Origin: Symbiodinium natans
Taxonomy: Eukaryota; Sar; Dinophyceae; Suessiales; Symbiodiniaceae
NCBI GenBank assembly: GCA_905221605.1
Contig: CAJNDS010002571.1
Location: 62,501 to 126,500 of the forward strand
Length of the DNA stretch: 64,000 bases
Reading direction: 5' to 3'
In this document: in pieces, positions 33,583 through 52,503 of the stretch
How the letters are laid out: every line of letters begins with the position of its first letter
Numbering within the stretch: the first letter of the stretch is position 1
Position numbers and translations under genes: made by a program
The notes under the pieces: model-generated
Databases searched by the model: none
What the model was told of the DNA's origin: nothing
The model's input: the letters and a program-made list of their open reading frames with translations, nothing else

Positions 33583-33733
33583 AACCCTAAACCCTAAACC
33601 CTAAACCCTAAACCCTAAACCCTAAACCCTAGACCCTAAACCCTAAACCCTAAACCCTAAACCCTAAACCCTAAACCCTAAACCCTAAACCCTAAACCCT
33701 AAGTACCCTAAACCCTAAACCCTAGACCCTAAG
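33583..33733 (-). repeat. (CCCTAAA)n telomeric array
   Basis: About twenty-one units, twice interrupted by CCCTAAGTA, with CCCTAGA variants. Confidence 0.95.
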
Positions 33734-34026
33734 TATGCCTTCAGGCACTTTGAAAGTGAGGCCTGGAAGTGACATGCCCCAGCACCCAAGAGTTCAGGGG
33801 ACCAAGGAAGAGTTTAGACTTCCTTTCCCAAGACATCCCAACTCCATGTCAAGCCCTTAGACCTTGAAACTCGTGCACCTGACGCAGGAAGTACCCCTTC
33901 GTGAAGGGGGCCATCATCAATGAAGTCGGTATGCTGAATTGTGCGTCAGAGGACTTGGACCCCATCTGCGCCACGACCTGAGTGAGGCGAATGCCTGGCC
34001 TTGCAGCTGTCGGGATTGGATAATAC

Positions 34027-34122
34027 AGGGGCCTTCATAATTAGAATAGGGTTTTGGGTTTTATTATAGTATATTGATAAAGGGATTATGAGGGAATACT
34101 CTTAGTGATTTTTCCGACCCCT
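34027..34122 (-). mobile_element. 96-bp repeated element, copy 2 (family H)
   Basis: Reverse-complement copy of 9368-9463, the same length to the base, with conserved ends (AGGGGTCGGA, TTCTAATTATGAAGGCCCCT) and AT-rich centre. Confidence 0.75.
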
Positions 34123-34512
34123 ATGTTGGCTGAGTCAGCCAGCCACGTAGACCCTTGCAATTCACTTTGTCGGGGTTGGCATTCCCGGCATTCCTACTCC
34201 TTTCATGCAAGGCTGAGCACCCCATGTTCAGCACCGCAGGCCATCGATCATCGGGTCATAGGCTGTGACTGCACGCGCCCATGCGCTGCGAGAATCTTAG
34301 GTCCCAAACTCGGGAAAGTATCCCGCTTCCGACACGCCCAACCATGCCTGTCCGTCCACCGACGAGCTACCGAATGGCCTGGCCAGCTTCATCGACAAGA
34401 TTTTCGACTCTCGGGCTGCATTCACTTGACACCCGACAGCTCTCTGCACCCTACACTGTTGCACGATGACACCACAGCAGCGACAATGCAAAGCCGACTG
34501 TCCACTGGCCAT

Positions 34513-34540
34513 TACCCTAAACCCTAAACCCTTAACCCTT
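34513..34540 (-). repeat. Short (CCCTAAA)n array
   Basis: Three to four imperfect units. Confidence 0.75.
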
Positions 34541-34614
34541 AGTACCGTGCAAGGACTACATCATCGCCGCCAAGACCAGCGACGGGCGTGAGGCCCATGA
34601 CGACCACTGAGCTT

Positions 34615-34725
34615 AGGGATTCCTGGGAATAATGTGTAAATTTTTGGGCACTGTAATTCCTAAGAAACAGCTAGCTTTTTTTTTAAATTTTTGCTAGGGT
34701 TCTCAGTTCCAAGTTCTGTATCGTA
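34615..34725. repeat. Repeated segment family I, copy 1
   Basis: Shares AATTCCTAAGAAACAGC and GTTCCAAGTTCTGTAT, in order and at similar spacing, with 48850-48925. No clear inverted termini seen. Confidence 0.5.
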
Positions 34726-35104
34726 AGCCGACCCTGACCCGCGGTCACTGTTCGTGCAGATCTGGGAATGCTCTCGTCGCCTTTAGATTCCGAAGGGCCG
34801 CAAAAGAACCTCTTTCGCTTTTTGTTGGGAGTTTAGTTTTTCTTGGAGAACATCGTGTACATCAAAGCTTTTGCCCATAGAAAAATATCAACTCTTTACC
34901 TCAGCGACGGGTGGATGCACCAAGCCCTGATATGCACCCCTCCTAAACCCCCTTTCAAGTGTGCGGGCCGTGGCAGAAACAAACCATCCGAATCCGGAAC
35001 GCGAGTCGGAAGAAATGCGCCCCGAGTGAGAAACCTGGGAGGTCATGTCGTCCGAGTCGGAAAACAGAAACAGCCGAGTCAGAGAAACCAGGTTGAATGT
35101 GACA

Positions 35105-35420
35105 ACACAGGGTTTGTAGGGTTTAGAGTTTTTTGGTTTTACGGCATTTAGGGTTTTTAGGGTTTAGAGTTTTAGGCTTTGGTGTTTTTCGGGCTTGGTG
35201 AGGGTTCTAGAGTTAAGGTTTTTGCGGTTTAGGCTTTTTCGGGTTCAGGGCTTTTGAGATTTGGGATTTTCGGGTTTGGGGGTTAAGGATTTGGGGTTTG
35301 AAGGGTTTGTTTTTTTCGGGTTTTGGGTTCTTCGGTCTTTTTTTTAGGGTTTAGGGTTTGTAGAGCGACGCTTCGGGCTCAGCACGTTTGTCAAGAAAAG
35401 TTTTCGGGTTTAGGTTGGCC
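35105..35420 (+). repeat. Degenerate TTTAGGG tract
   Basis: Continuous T/G-rich sequence of diverged units (GTTTTTAGGG, GTTTAGAG, TTTTCGGG). It looks like an old array eroded by point mutation and indels. Confidence 0.8.
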
Positions 35421-36287
35421 CCACCTAGAGCCCTTCTAGATGCCAAGCTGTGTCCGTGACAATTTTCCGGAAACTCGGGTTTCTGGCTCGGCTTTTTTTT
35501 TGGACTCGCCCCGCGCCGCTTTCAGACTCGTTGTTTCCGACCCGCTCCCCACCCGAGCACCCCAGGTCCTCAGCTTAAAAACCAAACTGTTCTGTGTTGG
35601 TCGTTTGCTCGAATCTCTCTTCTTGCCCACGCTGTCACAGAAACTCTCAAGCTTGTTTCTTCAGCCCCAAGAGCTTCAACCACGAGGACATAACTTGACA
35701 CAACCTTCATAGCCCCGAGGCCCCAACCAGGAAGCCCTCCCCCGAGTAGCCAGTCAGGTTGCCTTCAACGTTCCCCTCCTTGGGGATGTTCCCCCTTCAT
35801 ACGGCTTATAGTACACGTACCCCCTCTCAGTGTAAGGGGGAACATCCCAACTTCCTCTTTCCAACAAAGCGGCCCCTGCCCCCCCAGGTGGTCAAGGGCT
35901 TTTCTTGGTTCAATCAGGACCAGGACGGAGGTCCCTGGGACCGAGCTGGACTCATAGGGCTGAGGAGTTTGGCTGCCTTTCGCGCATACGCAAGGACATG
36001 CGAGGATTGCAGGTGCATTTGAGTTTTCACTTCAGTATTACGTGCTCGTCCCTAGGCCCTGGACAGCTCACAAATCACAAGCCATCGATCCCACATCCTT
36101 CTCCCTCAAGACCCTAGTCACACCTTGAGGCACCTACAATTTGCGGCTATTCGACGACGATGGTTCCATCAACAAGGCGTCCGTGAGTCATACCACCATT
36201 CTGTCCAACCTAAATCGGTCTGTGTAAATTCTGTATTGCTATGATGTGGCGAACACGTGCCTCAGGCCAGCTATCGGCCACATAAAC
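35421..36287. other. Spacer containing a family B element
   Basis: Open stretches at 35440-35712 and 35759-36022 are unrecognised; the second overlaps the family B element and is not considered coding. Confidence 0.3.
35780..35850. mobile_element. Inverted-repeat element family B, copy 1
   Basis: Ends TTGGGGATGTTCCCCC and GGGGGAACATCCCAA, a 15-bp inverted repeat, enclosing CTTATAGTACACGTACCCC. Size 71 bp, the shortest copy. Confidence 0.8.
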
Positions 36288-36374
36288 CCCAAACCCCAAA
36301 CCCCAAACCCCAAACCCGAAACCCGAAACCCGAAACCCTAAACCCTAAACCCTAAACCCTAAACCCTAAACCCT
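36288..36374 (-). repeat. (CCCTAAA)n array with CCCCAAA and CCCGAAA blocks
   Basis: Three homogeneous blocks in order: CCCCAAA, CCCGAAA, CCCTAAA. Confidence 0.9.
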
Positions 36375-36518
36375 CATTGGGACAGTGCTTTGACTGACCG
36401 GAGCCGAGGCAGGCGAAGCGTACATGGCCGCCTGTACACGCTGGCGAAGTTGATAGCCGGGGCGCAGCCTAGACCGAGCTTTCAGTGGCTTTAGAGTTGG
36501 GGGATGCTTCTATATCCC

Positions 36519-36616
36519 CCTTGGGAATTATTTGTTTTTAAGATATTTTTGTTCATATAAAACCCAAGAGGATATTGAACATATTGTTTTTTTATTAAGG
36601 TTCTAAGGGGAGTATA
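36519..36616. mobile_element. Repeated AT-rich element family E, copy 1
   Basis: Shares CTTGGGAATTATT, ATATAAAACCCAAGAGGATA and TTAAGGTTCTAAGGGGAGTA with the copy at 37003-37088. About 98 bp. Confidence 0.75.
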
Positions 36617-37002
36617 GGTTTGGGGCTTAATGCTTGAGTGTTGCAGAGTTTCGAGGCGAGTGCACTGAGGTTTCAGCACTGTAGTGTGCACGGCCAGGTA
36701 CCCTGGGTTTGCCCGCAGCTAGGGGCCTAACGAAGTTTTATTTCGACGTGGTGGGGGCGAAGCAGGCTAGCCCCTGCGAATGAACCAAATTGTCAATTTG
36801 CACGCTACTTGAAGTTTTCCTTCAGGGGTATTCCTTCTTACCATACGCACGGTGGACCCTCAGCCTGAAGAAGTTTGCAAATCTACACCGCAACGACCCT
36901 GTACTCCTGTGTGCACGAGCTATTGCAGAAACTTTCCCACCTTGACTGCTGTCCCGCGAACAGCGAAGTTCGCCCTTCAACCCAGATGGCTTAGTGGGCT
37001 AT

Positions 37003-37088
37003 CTTGGGAATTATTGTCATTTTTTAAATATAAAACCCAAGAGGATATTAAAAATATTGTTTTTGTTAAGGTTCTAAGGGGAGTATAA
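37003..37088. mobile_element. Repeated AT-rich element family E, copy 2
   Basis: Second copy, about 86 bp, only 390 bp downstream and in the same orientation. Inner AT stretches differ by small deletions. Confidence 0.75.
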
Positions 37089-37559
37089 TGGGCGGGTTTG
37101 GCTTAGACCCCACGTCCGAATATCATCCAACTTGCCAGAAAACCCTGAGCTTGGGCGCTCCTAGCCATCGTGGTTCCGGTTTCAGGGTCACGGGGTCGGC
37201 TTCAATGTGTCTGTGTGTGAAACCGAGCACTTGCAAGGGTTTGGAAGAGGGGTTGTGCCTTGCTCCTGGCTTTTCAGGGCCGAAGGGTCTCCACTGGGTC
37301 TCGGGCTTTGAGGGTTTTGCATTCCGACGCTAGGGTGCATGTGTGTACGATAAACGGCTGCAAAGTTTGGAAATTACAGAACAGAATTTTTTACTTTTTG
37401 CTACCCTTAATTCCCGATGTAGTCCTTATGAAGCCCCAGGGCCCCCAAACCTACCCCAAGATTAGAGCTGAAAGCGTCTTTTTGCACGAATTCACGCGCG
37501 AAGCGGCCGGTCCCGTCAAAGAAACGTTCCAGGATGGATGCCCCGAACCAAAACCCAAA
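37089..37559. other. Spacer without a supported gene
   Basis: Short open stretches only; none recognised. Confidence 0.3.
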
Positions 37560-37685
37560 ACCCAAAACGCTAAACCCTAAGCCCTAAGCCCTAAGCCCAA
37601 AACCCAAAACCCAAAACCCTAAACGCTAAGCCCTAAGCCCTAAGCCCTAAGCCCTAAACCCCAAACCCTAAACCCTAAACCCTAA
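37560..37685 (-). repeat. Variant CCCTAAA array
   Basis: Blocks of CCCAAAA, CCCTAAG and CCCTAAA units alternate twice (AAACCCAAAACCC, then CTAAGCCCTAAGCC), showing repeated local duplication of variants. Confidence 0.9.
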
Positions 37686-37795
37686 CCGAACATCAGACAT
37701 GACAACGTGGTACAGCACAAGGAACCAAGCAGGAGACTACTGCAAGACCTTTCTTCTCAATGCCTGCTCTACTAGCAGTTACTACTAGCAATATC

Positions 37796-37862
37796 GGGGT
37801 TTCCGCAAATAGGGGTACCTTATTGGGGTCCTGAATATAAGGGAATCCTACTAGTTGGGGTT
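37796..37862. mobile_element. Family C element, truncated copy
   Basis: Carries CGGGGTTTCCGCAAATAGGG, GGTACCTTATTGGGGTCCT and ATAAGGGAATCCTACTA. It stops where the telomeric array at 37868 begins. Confidence 0.7.
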
Positions 37863-37867
37863 CAACC

Positions 37868-37940
37868 TAAGCCCTAAACCCTAAACCCTAAACCCTAAAC
37901 CCTAAACCCTGAACCCCAAACCCTAAACCCTAAACCCCCA
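37868..37940 (-). repeat. (CCCTAAA)n array
   Basis: About ten units with CCCTGAA and CCCCAAA variants. Confidence 0.9.
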
Positions 37941-38052
37941 AATTGTATGTGCAGAAGACATCGCAGGAGGGCCTCTGTGGCATCCTTCAGAAATCTGGCA
38001 GAATCGGTTCACCCGCTTGCATGCCCCGGCTGAACTAGCAAGGGAGATATGG

Positions 38053-38147
38053 TAGACACCTTTAAGGAATAATCCCTATATTTCCCTTAATAAGGAAGAA
38101 AGTGTTTTTTGTGGGGGGTCGGGGGGGGATTCTTAAGCAATTAGTAG
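38053..38147. mobile_element. Family A element, diverged copy 4
   Basis: The complement shows TACTAATTGCTTAAGAATCC at one end and CTTCCTTATTAAGGGAAATA in the centre; the other terminus is eroded. Confidence 0.6.
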
Positions 38148-38702
38148 GTAAGGAATTGAAGAGCCGATATCCCTCTGAGCACTCGGCACGAAACCCAGGA
38201 TCCGCCGTGAGAGTTCGGTGGTGCCGCACATGAAAAAGCTCTGCGGTCTAAGAACTTACGACAATGCACCCATCGCTTGCGGCACCATCTCTCTCGCTCG
38301 AACCCCCCATCAACGAAGGGATCTGACTGTGGTGTTTTGGTAGTCGTCTAGAATCAGACAATCTAGACAATCTAGACCTTAGCACTATGTCATTTCGTGC
38401 GGGCGAATGAGTCCTCAGACCCTCAATCAATTTAAGAAGCAGGCGGTGACAGAGGGCTTCGGGTTTAGAAGTTCCGGACTGAGTGCTTGAATCCCTGTCG
38501 ATGTCGTAATCATGTTTGTCATGCTTGTTGTCTCGACTGCTCCATGCAGCTTGCCCAACGCAAAAGCATTGCCTGTATCACTTAACTTGGGAGAATGCTA
38601 CCCCTCTATGGCTTGGGACATGGGCTGGGGCTAGCATGCCCGATCTTTGCGCCTTCTTGCTGAGCCGCTCTGCCAGTCACCAAAATGTGCACGAGCTTCC
38701 TA

Positions 38703-39067
38703 AGGAATAAGGGAATCCTACTATTTGGGGGGTCTAGATTCGGGTCCCCCCTATTCTCGTAAACCCCGTATGATTGTGCAAGCCGCAGGGCGACCTTAGG
38801 CGGCGCAAGGCACACTTCCCCGATGGAGTTAGTTCCGAAAATAGGGGGTCGGGTTGAGGGTTTAGGGTTTAGGGTTTAGGGTTTAGGGTTTAAGGAAAAT
38901 AGGGGTGGGGGGGACCCTTTTTATACCCCAAATAGAGTAGAATCATGAAGGGACCCCCAAATTCCGAAAATAGGGGGGAGGGGGGTTCCCCTTTTTGTAC
39001 CCCAAATAGAGTAGAATCCTCTTAAGGGGAACAGCAAAAAGGGCCCTAATTTTGGGAAGCCCCCCCA
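38703..39067. mobile_element. Cluster of family C fragments with a telomeric insert
   Basis: A truncated copy at 38703-38767 (AAGGGAATCCTACTATTTGG ... CTCGTAAACCCC). From 38830 two tandem modules follow, each with CCGAAAATAGGGG and ACCCCAAATAGAGTAGAATC (about 38895-38947 and 38971-39020). A TTTAGGG array (38855-38893) lies inside the first module. Confidence 0.65.
38855..38893 (+). repeat. (TTTAGGG)n array inside family C DNA
   Basis: Five units, flanked on both sides by the family C phrase GAAAATAGGGG, so the telomeric DNA arrived within or duplicated that phrase. Confidence 0.85.
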
Positions 39068-39722
39068 TGTGCAGGTTTGTTTCCAAGTAGAGTGTGGAAC
39101 TCAAGTGTCTTGGTCGATATGATCCCTAGGCTCATTGCAGCTTTGCCGTACTTTGCTGCCGCCGAGACAGTGACAGGTTTAGACATCCGAGATGCTGCCT
39201 CGCCGGTCATTGTAAAGTAGACTTGGCTACAGGGGATTTCGGGTCTTAGGTCTGCGGACCCTAGACCCCAAACCCTGAACTCCGCAACGACAGGGATGCA
39301 GAGGAAAGCCCTCTACGTCCGGCCTTTTGTTTCCGGCCTTTTGTTTCCGCCCCGCGCAGGTTGGGGCTGCGTGAGAGGATCGTGTGGGAGAGCGGTGCTG
39401 AGCATCTGAGCATATGTGCTTCTGTTGAGGCAGTACGGTTTGGTTGCTCAAGATTCACATCTTCACGGTTCTAGGATGTTTCTCAGGTGGAGTGATAAGG
39501 ATTTGCCGTTGCAGAAGGTTCGTCGTCAGCAAGTGAGGCTCTCATTCATGTAAGTGGACAGATTCAGACTGGCTGTTTGCCTGAATCGCAAGGGTCTCGA
39601 GCGTCGGTAAGATGCAGTTTCCCTTTTCGCTGCTCGCAAGCGCCCAAGGTGCCCGGTGCCAGCTACACATCGATTTGGCGAGGCATGGAGAGGTCCTTCA
39701 GGGATGAAACGAACATTTGCAG
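39068..39722. other. Spacer without a supported gene
   Basis: GCCTTTTGTTTCCG is duplicated near 39321-39350. Nothing recognised. Confidence 0.3.
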
Positions 39723-39746
39723 GTTTAGGGTTTAGGGTTTAGGGTT
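39723..39746 (+). repeat. Short TTTAGGG insert
   Basis: Three units after TTGCAGG. Confidence 0.85.
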
Positions 39747-40885
39747 GTTCGGGGAGCCTTCAAGACCCTACCACCGTAGCACCCCCGCCTTCCGCCCCCT
39801 CCCCTCCCCACGAGTGGCGTATTGGATTTCGAAAGTCCTGGAGGCCTGTACCAGTGGCCCGCTCAGCAGAGGCGCCTCAAAAAGGCTTTGGCAGTCCTGG
39901 GTGTGTGGTGTCTCAGATCGTTCATTTTAGGCTTTCGGGCTTTAAGTTGCAGGGTCGATTCCTAAGCCCGAAGTCCTATAGCCACGATCCTAAACCCCTT
40001 AATTAGGTCCTTAGGTCAGGTGGTTGAGAAGTCCTATGCCCTACTCTTGCGAAACTACACTGCCCTCACATGCCATGTGCTTCTCATGCTTGAGCAATGC
40101 TTGCGAGCCCGAAAGAATTTGACCCAAGATCTGAAACCACATCGTCGCCCAAAACCTCACAAATCCTCAATCCTGCCTCGCCCTACCGTGGGGTCACAAG
40201 ATTTCCGAAGTTGTCCTGTTTGATCCAGTCTGTGGACCGTGCTTTGCATCGATTGTGCAGCCTCAGCTGGCCGGGCGGCAGGCATCAATGCAGACTTCAG
40301 TGACCCAGTGGAATGCATGCACAGTGAAGAAAACACCCCCACTTAAGTCAGTGCCACTGAACGTAGGGCCGAACTTCGTAGAATCCGGAGTCGATGTCAA
40401 TCAAAGTGAGCAAGTGTCTGCAACCCCTCGCTCTGACGTTGACATGAGAACCTGCTCTAAGCCGTTCAATCGAAGTCACAATCGTAGACATCTTATCAGA
40501 GATGAGCGCTCCCAGCATCAACTCCAACCCGCACGCCGTTTTGTATGACTGTTTTGACCGGGGTTCGGTTCAAACACATTTTATTCCTAGACTCAAGCCC
40601 AAACCCGCCTTTCTACTGTAAGACGTTCCGTCTTTGATTCAAGAAGCACTGCGTGGCACGCCCAAGCATCAGAATCCTGATCCAATACTTGTAACAAGTT
40701 GGGCCTGCTCCATGAACCATGGCTCCTCGCCGCGGATAGCAAGCAGCAGGCTGCGATCTTGGGATTCGACCCTGAATCCCGTCCCCTTGCCGTGTGCACG
40801 TAAACCATGAGAGACGTTGTTCCTGTAAGCCTGCAGTCCAAACATCACCTGAGCCGACGTCTTCCCACCTCTTGCCCAAGATATA
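39747..40885. other. Spacer without a supported gene
   Basis: Several short open stretches on both strands, none recognised. Confidence 0.3.
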
Positions 40886-40899
40886 ATATATGTATACAT

Positions 40900-40949
<50 letters not shown>

Positions 40950-41095
40950 TGTATGTATGCATGCATGCATGCATGCATGCATGCATGTATGTATGTATGT
41001 ATGTATGTATGTATGTATGTATGTATGTATGTATGTATGTATGTATGTATGTATGTATGTATGTATGTATGTATGTATGTATGTATGTATGCGTG
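40886..41095. repeat. Compound microsatellite (TA)n-(ATGC)n-(ATGT)n
   Basis: TA run to about 40947, then ATGC tetramers, then about 26 ATGT units. Three unit types in register suggest stepwise evolution of one locus. Confidence 0.95.
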
Positions 41096-41395
41096 TGTAT
41101 CTATAGTGTTGGCTAAGCAGGGTATTGGATTTATGCAGAGGTGTAACTTTTTGTGTTTGGTTTTAAGAATGGATGTTCCGATTTGAGCCTTTAAGTTTGA
41201 TGTTTGCTCAATCAAGATTAGAGCACCATCATCTGGGTAAAGGGTTAAGAGGTTTCAGCTCTGCACTTGGCAGTGTTTTTGATGAGAGTTTCGAGTGAAA
41301 TCTGATGTGAATGCATCAGGGAACCGGTATGTCCACAGTGCAGCCCGGCTGCGTGCAAGGGCTTGTATCTTTCACGCACCTGGCTCCCAACCCTT

Positions 41396-41476
41396 TTAGG
41401 GTTTAGGGTTTAGGGTTTAGGGTTTAGGGTTTAGGGTTTAGGGTTTAGGGTTTAGGGTTTAGGGTTTAGGGTTTAT
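41396..41476 (+). repeat. (TTTAGGG)n telomeric array
   Basis: About eleven near-perfect units immediately before an exon-like stretch. Confidence 0.95.
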
Positions 41477-41694
41477 GGACTTTTTCATTCTCTCAAAACC
41501 CCGAGCCTGGAGCTCCAGGCATAAATGGGCTTCCTTTTCAAGAGTCACATTCCGAGAGTTCCGCTGCAGGTTGCCGCAAAAGCTCCTTGTGCTTCATGTT
41601 CACCTTAGCCTGGTCCTTGCTGGAGCAAGAAGGGCTTCAGGGGGCTCTAGCTCTGGTGGGAAGGGACAATTTGGAGTACATTTGGGAGTCCTGA
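41477..41694 (+). CDS. Probable terminal exon of an unrecognised gene upstream of RPC8
   Basis: One frame stays open from the array to TGA at 41692 with convincing composition (NPEPGAPGINGLPFQESHSE; LAWSLLEQEGLQGALALVGR; ending NLEYIWES). The other frames and strand are worse. It ends about 310 nt before the first RPC8 exon, consistent with tandem same-strand genes. Family unknown. Confidence 0.45.
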
Positions 41695-42006
41695 AGTGAG
41701 GAGTTCTCTCGGACAGATACTGTAGTTGCCTCTCACCGCCTCCCCCACCCCCCCCATCCCCCCCACCCCCACCCCCCTCATCCCCCCACCCCACCCCCCA
41801 TCCCCTCCACATACTCCCGCCCTGAAATCGCAAGCGGCAAAACCTCTCCAAGGCCTAAGCCTAACACCCGTTCTCACCCTAAACCCTGAAACCAACCCCC
41901 AACCACACCAGAGCGGGGGGCCGGCGCGCGGCCAGGGCGCGGCCAAGGGCCCGCAACCATATTTTCGTTCGGTCTTTTGAGCTGTCGTTCGGGCTTTTCT
42001 GAATCC

Positions 42007-49325
<7,319 letters not shown>

Positions 49326-49329
49326 GGAT

Positions 49330-49930
49330 GAGGGGTTAATTGGGTTTAGGGTCTTGGGGTTAAGGATTTTAGGGTGTTAGGGTTTAGGGCTTGTAGGTTT
49401 TTAGGGTTGTAGGAAATTCGGGTTGGTTCAGGACGTAAAAGGGTTCAGAGCTTGGGGGGTTGAGGGTAGGGCATTAGCTTATCGGGCTTGGAGGGCTGAG
49501 AGTTCACATAGTGCCTGTAAGGTTTAGGGTTTTTAGGGCTTAGTGTTTGAGGGCGGTTTAGGGTTTACAGTTTACAGGCTTAAAAGGTTTAGGGTTTTAG
49601 GGAGGGCACTGTTAGGGCTTAGGGTTTTGGGCTTTTGGGTTTTTGGATTTTGGGTTTAGAGCCGAAAAGGTTTAGGGTTTGAGGGTTTGGGGGCTTATGA
49701 TGGGCTTTCAGGATGTTGGGCTTACGTTTTGGTTTAGGGCGTTTAGAGATTAGGGTTTAGGGTTGCGGGTGAGGGTGTTAAGGGCTTAGTGCTCAGGGTT
49801 TTAGGTTCAATGTTTTAGGGTTGAGGCTTAGGGTTTATCGGTTTTAGGGTTCTAGGGTTTTTGGCTCATAAGGTCTTGGGCTTATTCAGTTTTTCGGGTT
49901 TCCACGTTCAGGACTTATATAGGGTTTAGG
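49330..49930 (+). repeat. Large degenerate TTTAGGG tract downstream of RPC8
   Basis: About 600 bp of G/T-rich diverged units (TTTTAGGG, GGGCTTAG, TTTAGAG). No gene. It begins at the stop codon of RPC8, so the 3' UTR and polyadenylation region are made of telomere-derived DNA. Confidence 0.8.
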
Positions 49931-51038
49931 GATCAGTGTTTGCGTCCCGCGTCCCGAGTGTACGTGCGGCCACGTCCCAGGCCCCAGCGGCCACGGTCAT
50001 GAGATCAACAAATTAAATGGGAATAGACAAAAGAAAACCCATACCCACGATTCTAAAAGCGAAGCCCAGAGAAATCGCAAGTTGCAGAGTCCCGCAGAAC
50101 CATTTCAAGCCTTGAGCATCCTTGAAGAGCCTCATATGCCTCGTATCTCTTGGAATTAAACCCTAAACCCTAAAACCCTAAACGGGTCTCTGCCCAGGTG
50201 GCCCCATTGACCTGATAAGACGCGGGGCGGCACCCGTGGCAGACAGGCTGTTGGGTTTGTCAGGTCATGTCCTATGTATCTTGCAGAAGCACACACGTAC
50301 TCATGCGTACAATATACAACCGAATGCCTCGAATTTGCCTGCATGCAGACTGAGCCCTTAGCCTAATTAAGTACCTTACGCCTCAATCCACAGCCCGGTT
50401 CGCAGGTTCTCAGCGCCCGCTTTGGCTGGACCGTTGTACGTTTTGTACACTCCCAAGAGTTGGTGCCAAAGCGCGCCAAGTGCAGCGAGCAGGGAGCCAG
50501 AGCCAAAAGCGAGTCGTAAGCCCAAACCGTGCGCGCTTGCAACTGTATTGTGTCAGCTTTCAAGGGACCGAGGGAGTATGACAATCAAAGCACGTACTCT
50601 ACGAACCCTTGCAAGACTCTGAGTTTGGGGTTCAGCCTCAGCTTTCACGTCATGTTCGAGGTTCACGCTGTCGGGTTTGAGTTTAGGGTTTGGTATGGGA
50701 TTAAGGAGTCGGCAGCCTCAAGCCACTGGCTTTGGAAAAAGCCGCATGAGGGTACAGGGGGAATATGCCCTTTTTCTTCAAGGGTCCAAGTTTCAAGATG
50801 TTTTCAGGGTTTCTGCATTGGGCCAAAAGCTTGGGTTCATTTTCCCCATGGAAAGGGCTTCGGTATGCTTTGGGCCCAAAGCTTGTGTTTAGGAGACGTG
50901 TGGTGCATGCTCTTTTAGGGTACTTGTCTTGTGAAGGATACAGTTCAAATGGCAAGTTGGCACGTAGGACTGTCAAAATAGCAACCATCAGCTCGTGGAG
51001 CCAAGAACGCCGAGCCGCCACAAGTAGCATCTCAGACT
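49931..51038. other. Spacer without a supported gene
   Basis: Small CCCTAAA remnant at 50158-50180; open stretches at 50529-50918 and 50765-51055 are unrecognised. Confidence 0.3.
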
Positions 51039-51080
51039 TAGCGTTTAGGGTTTAGGGTTTAGGGTTCAGGGTTTAGGGTT
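51039..51080 (+). repeat. (TTTAGGG)n array
   Basis: Five to six units with one TTCAGGG. Confidence 0.9.
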
Positions 51081-51559
51081 GACAAACTGGTGTGGTGCGC
51101 CATGGCGAGATTCCGGGAGCTTTTGCAACAGCTGGCGGACTTCCATGATGCGGAGGTTGCCAGGCAGGGCCATGAATAGCGCAAATCCGTGCAACCCCCG
51201 AGCGCTTGGACCTCTAGTTCCGGGATCTTATCCTGGAGCCCTGAACAGGCTGCGGTCGCATTGCACTGAGCTGGAGCAGCAGGCGGACACAAATCCTCGC
51301 CGTGGGGGTCAGGCACAGGGGTTATAGTCACGGCTGAATTCTGAGTATGCTTCTGCGGACGCCAACCGCTGAGATGTCGATACCAGTGAGCACATTCATA
51401 AGCCCCTGCACTATTCTGTGCTCATGGGTGCCAAAGGTGCAACGTCTCGTTTGGATCATATGTTCGCTCTGTCTATCTGTGTACATTATGCATGTAAGGC
51501 CTCCCTAGGAGCCCCAGGTTCGAGACGGGCAAAGGGTGGGGATAATGGTTGAAGATGGT

Positions 51560-51680
51560 TGGGTTTAGGCTTGAGAGGGTTTATAGGGTTTATACGGCTT
51601 TAATAGGGTTTATAGGGGGTTTCTAGGGTTTCTAGGGCTTATGGGGTTTATAAATAGGGTTTCTAGGGTTTAAAGTTCAG
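51560..51680 (+). repeat. TTTATAGGG / TTTCTAGGG variant array
   Basis: Nine-base units with TA or CT inserted in the telomeric 7-mer; the G-strand counterpart of the array at 17764-17950. Confidence 0.8.
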
Positions 51681-52018
51681 GGTTGCACTCCGCGAAGAAT
51701 CGGGAGGAGATCCTTGGCACGCCGGACCGCTCCTTGTTCGGGAGCATGGTTCGGTGTTCCTGCTGGACGCCGGTGCCGATTCCGCTGCCGCGGCCTGGTT
51801 CCGGTGGCTCCAGTGGTTCCAGAAGCCTCCCAGACACCAGGGAAAGCAGCCAAGGCAAGTTTTTGATGAACCTTTGACGATTCGCAGAACGGTTCGGTTT
51901 CGAGGCAATGAGGAGCCCCATACCCATAACTTACCCAAAGAGTTGTCGGTGCGGTGGCCTCCAGGTGGTAAGCGCCGCAACGACTACCCGTTTTGGATCC
52001 TTTAAGGAGCCTCAAGAA

Positions 52019-52154
52019 CTACTTGGAGGTTCAGGGTACTTACAACCCCAATTATAACTGCATTTACAAGCCCCGTAAGTCCCCTAAGTCCTCTAAGTAG
52101 GATAAACGTAGACTTATTACTTGGGGTCATAGGTACCCATGGACCTCCAAGTAG
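52019..52154. mobile_element. Inverted-repeat element family F (136 bp)
   Basis: Left CTACTTGGAGGTTCAGGGTA and the complement of the right end CTACTTGGAGGTCCATGGGT form a 21-22 bp terminal inverted repeat. The centre holds a TAAGTCCCCTAAGTCCTCTAAG tandem. Confidence 0.8.
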
Positions 52155-52171
52155 AGGTGGGTATGCTTTGG

Positions 52172-52503
52172 GTGCCGGGCCTTCTTAGCGGAGAGGGCCG
52201 CAGGGTTGAGTTGGGGTAAGAGCTTTCGAGCCGAAAACCTGGATTTGAGCCTTTGTCGGCCCAAACCCCAAAACCCTAAAGCCGACATGAAGCCCAAAAC
52301 CTCAAGTTTCCCCCAGTCTCTTTTGGGATATGTGCTGCGAAGAATTGCTGTTGAGCACCGAAAACGTACTCATTTTCAAGGCTTCCTCGCCTAAAAATGG
52401 GTGCGTTTTCGGGCGGAGAGGGCCGCACCGAAAACGTACCATTTTGTCAGCTTCCTCGTCCCAAGGAGCTAAAAGTAGGTGCGTTTTCTTAGTGCGGGGC
52501 CTT
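52172..52503. repeat. Duplicated hairpin module
   Basis: GCACCGAAAACGTACxCATTTT followed by AAAATxGGTGCGTTTTC occurs twice (about 52355-52410 and 52426-52490). The phrase CGGAGAGGGCCGCA also recurs at 52191 and 52415. Each copy can fold on itself. Confidence 0.6.

Noticed and set aside
40886-41215. Open frames of YMYVCMH / IHTYIHT repeats
   Set aside because: Translation of the ATGT microsatellite.
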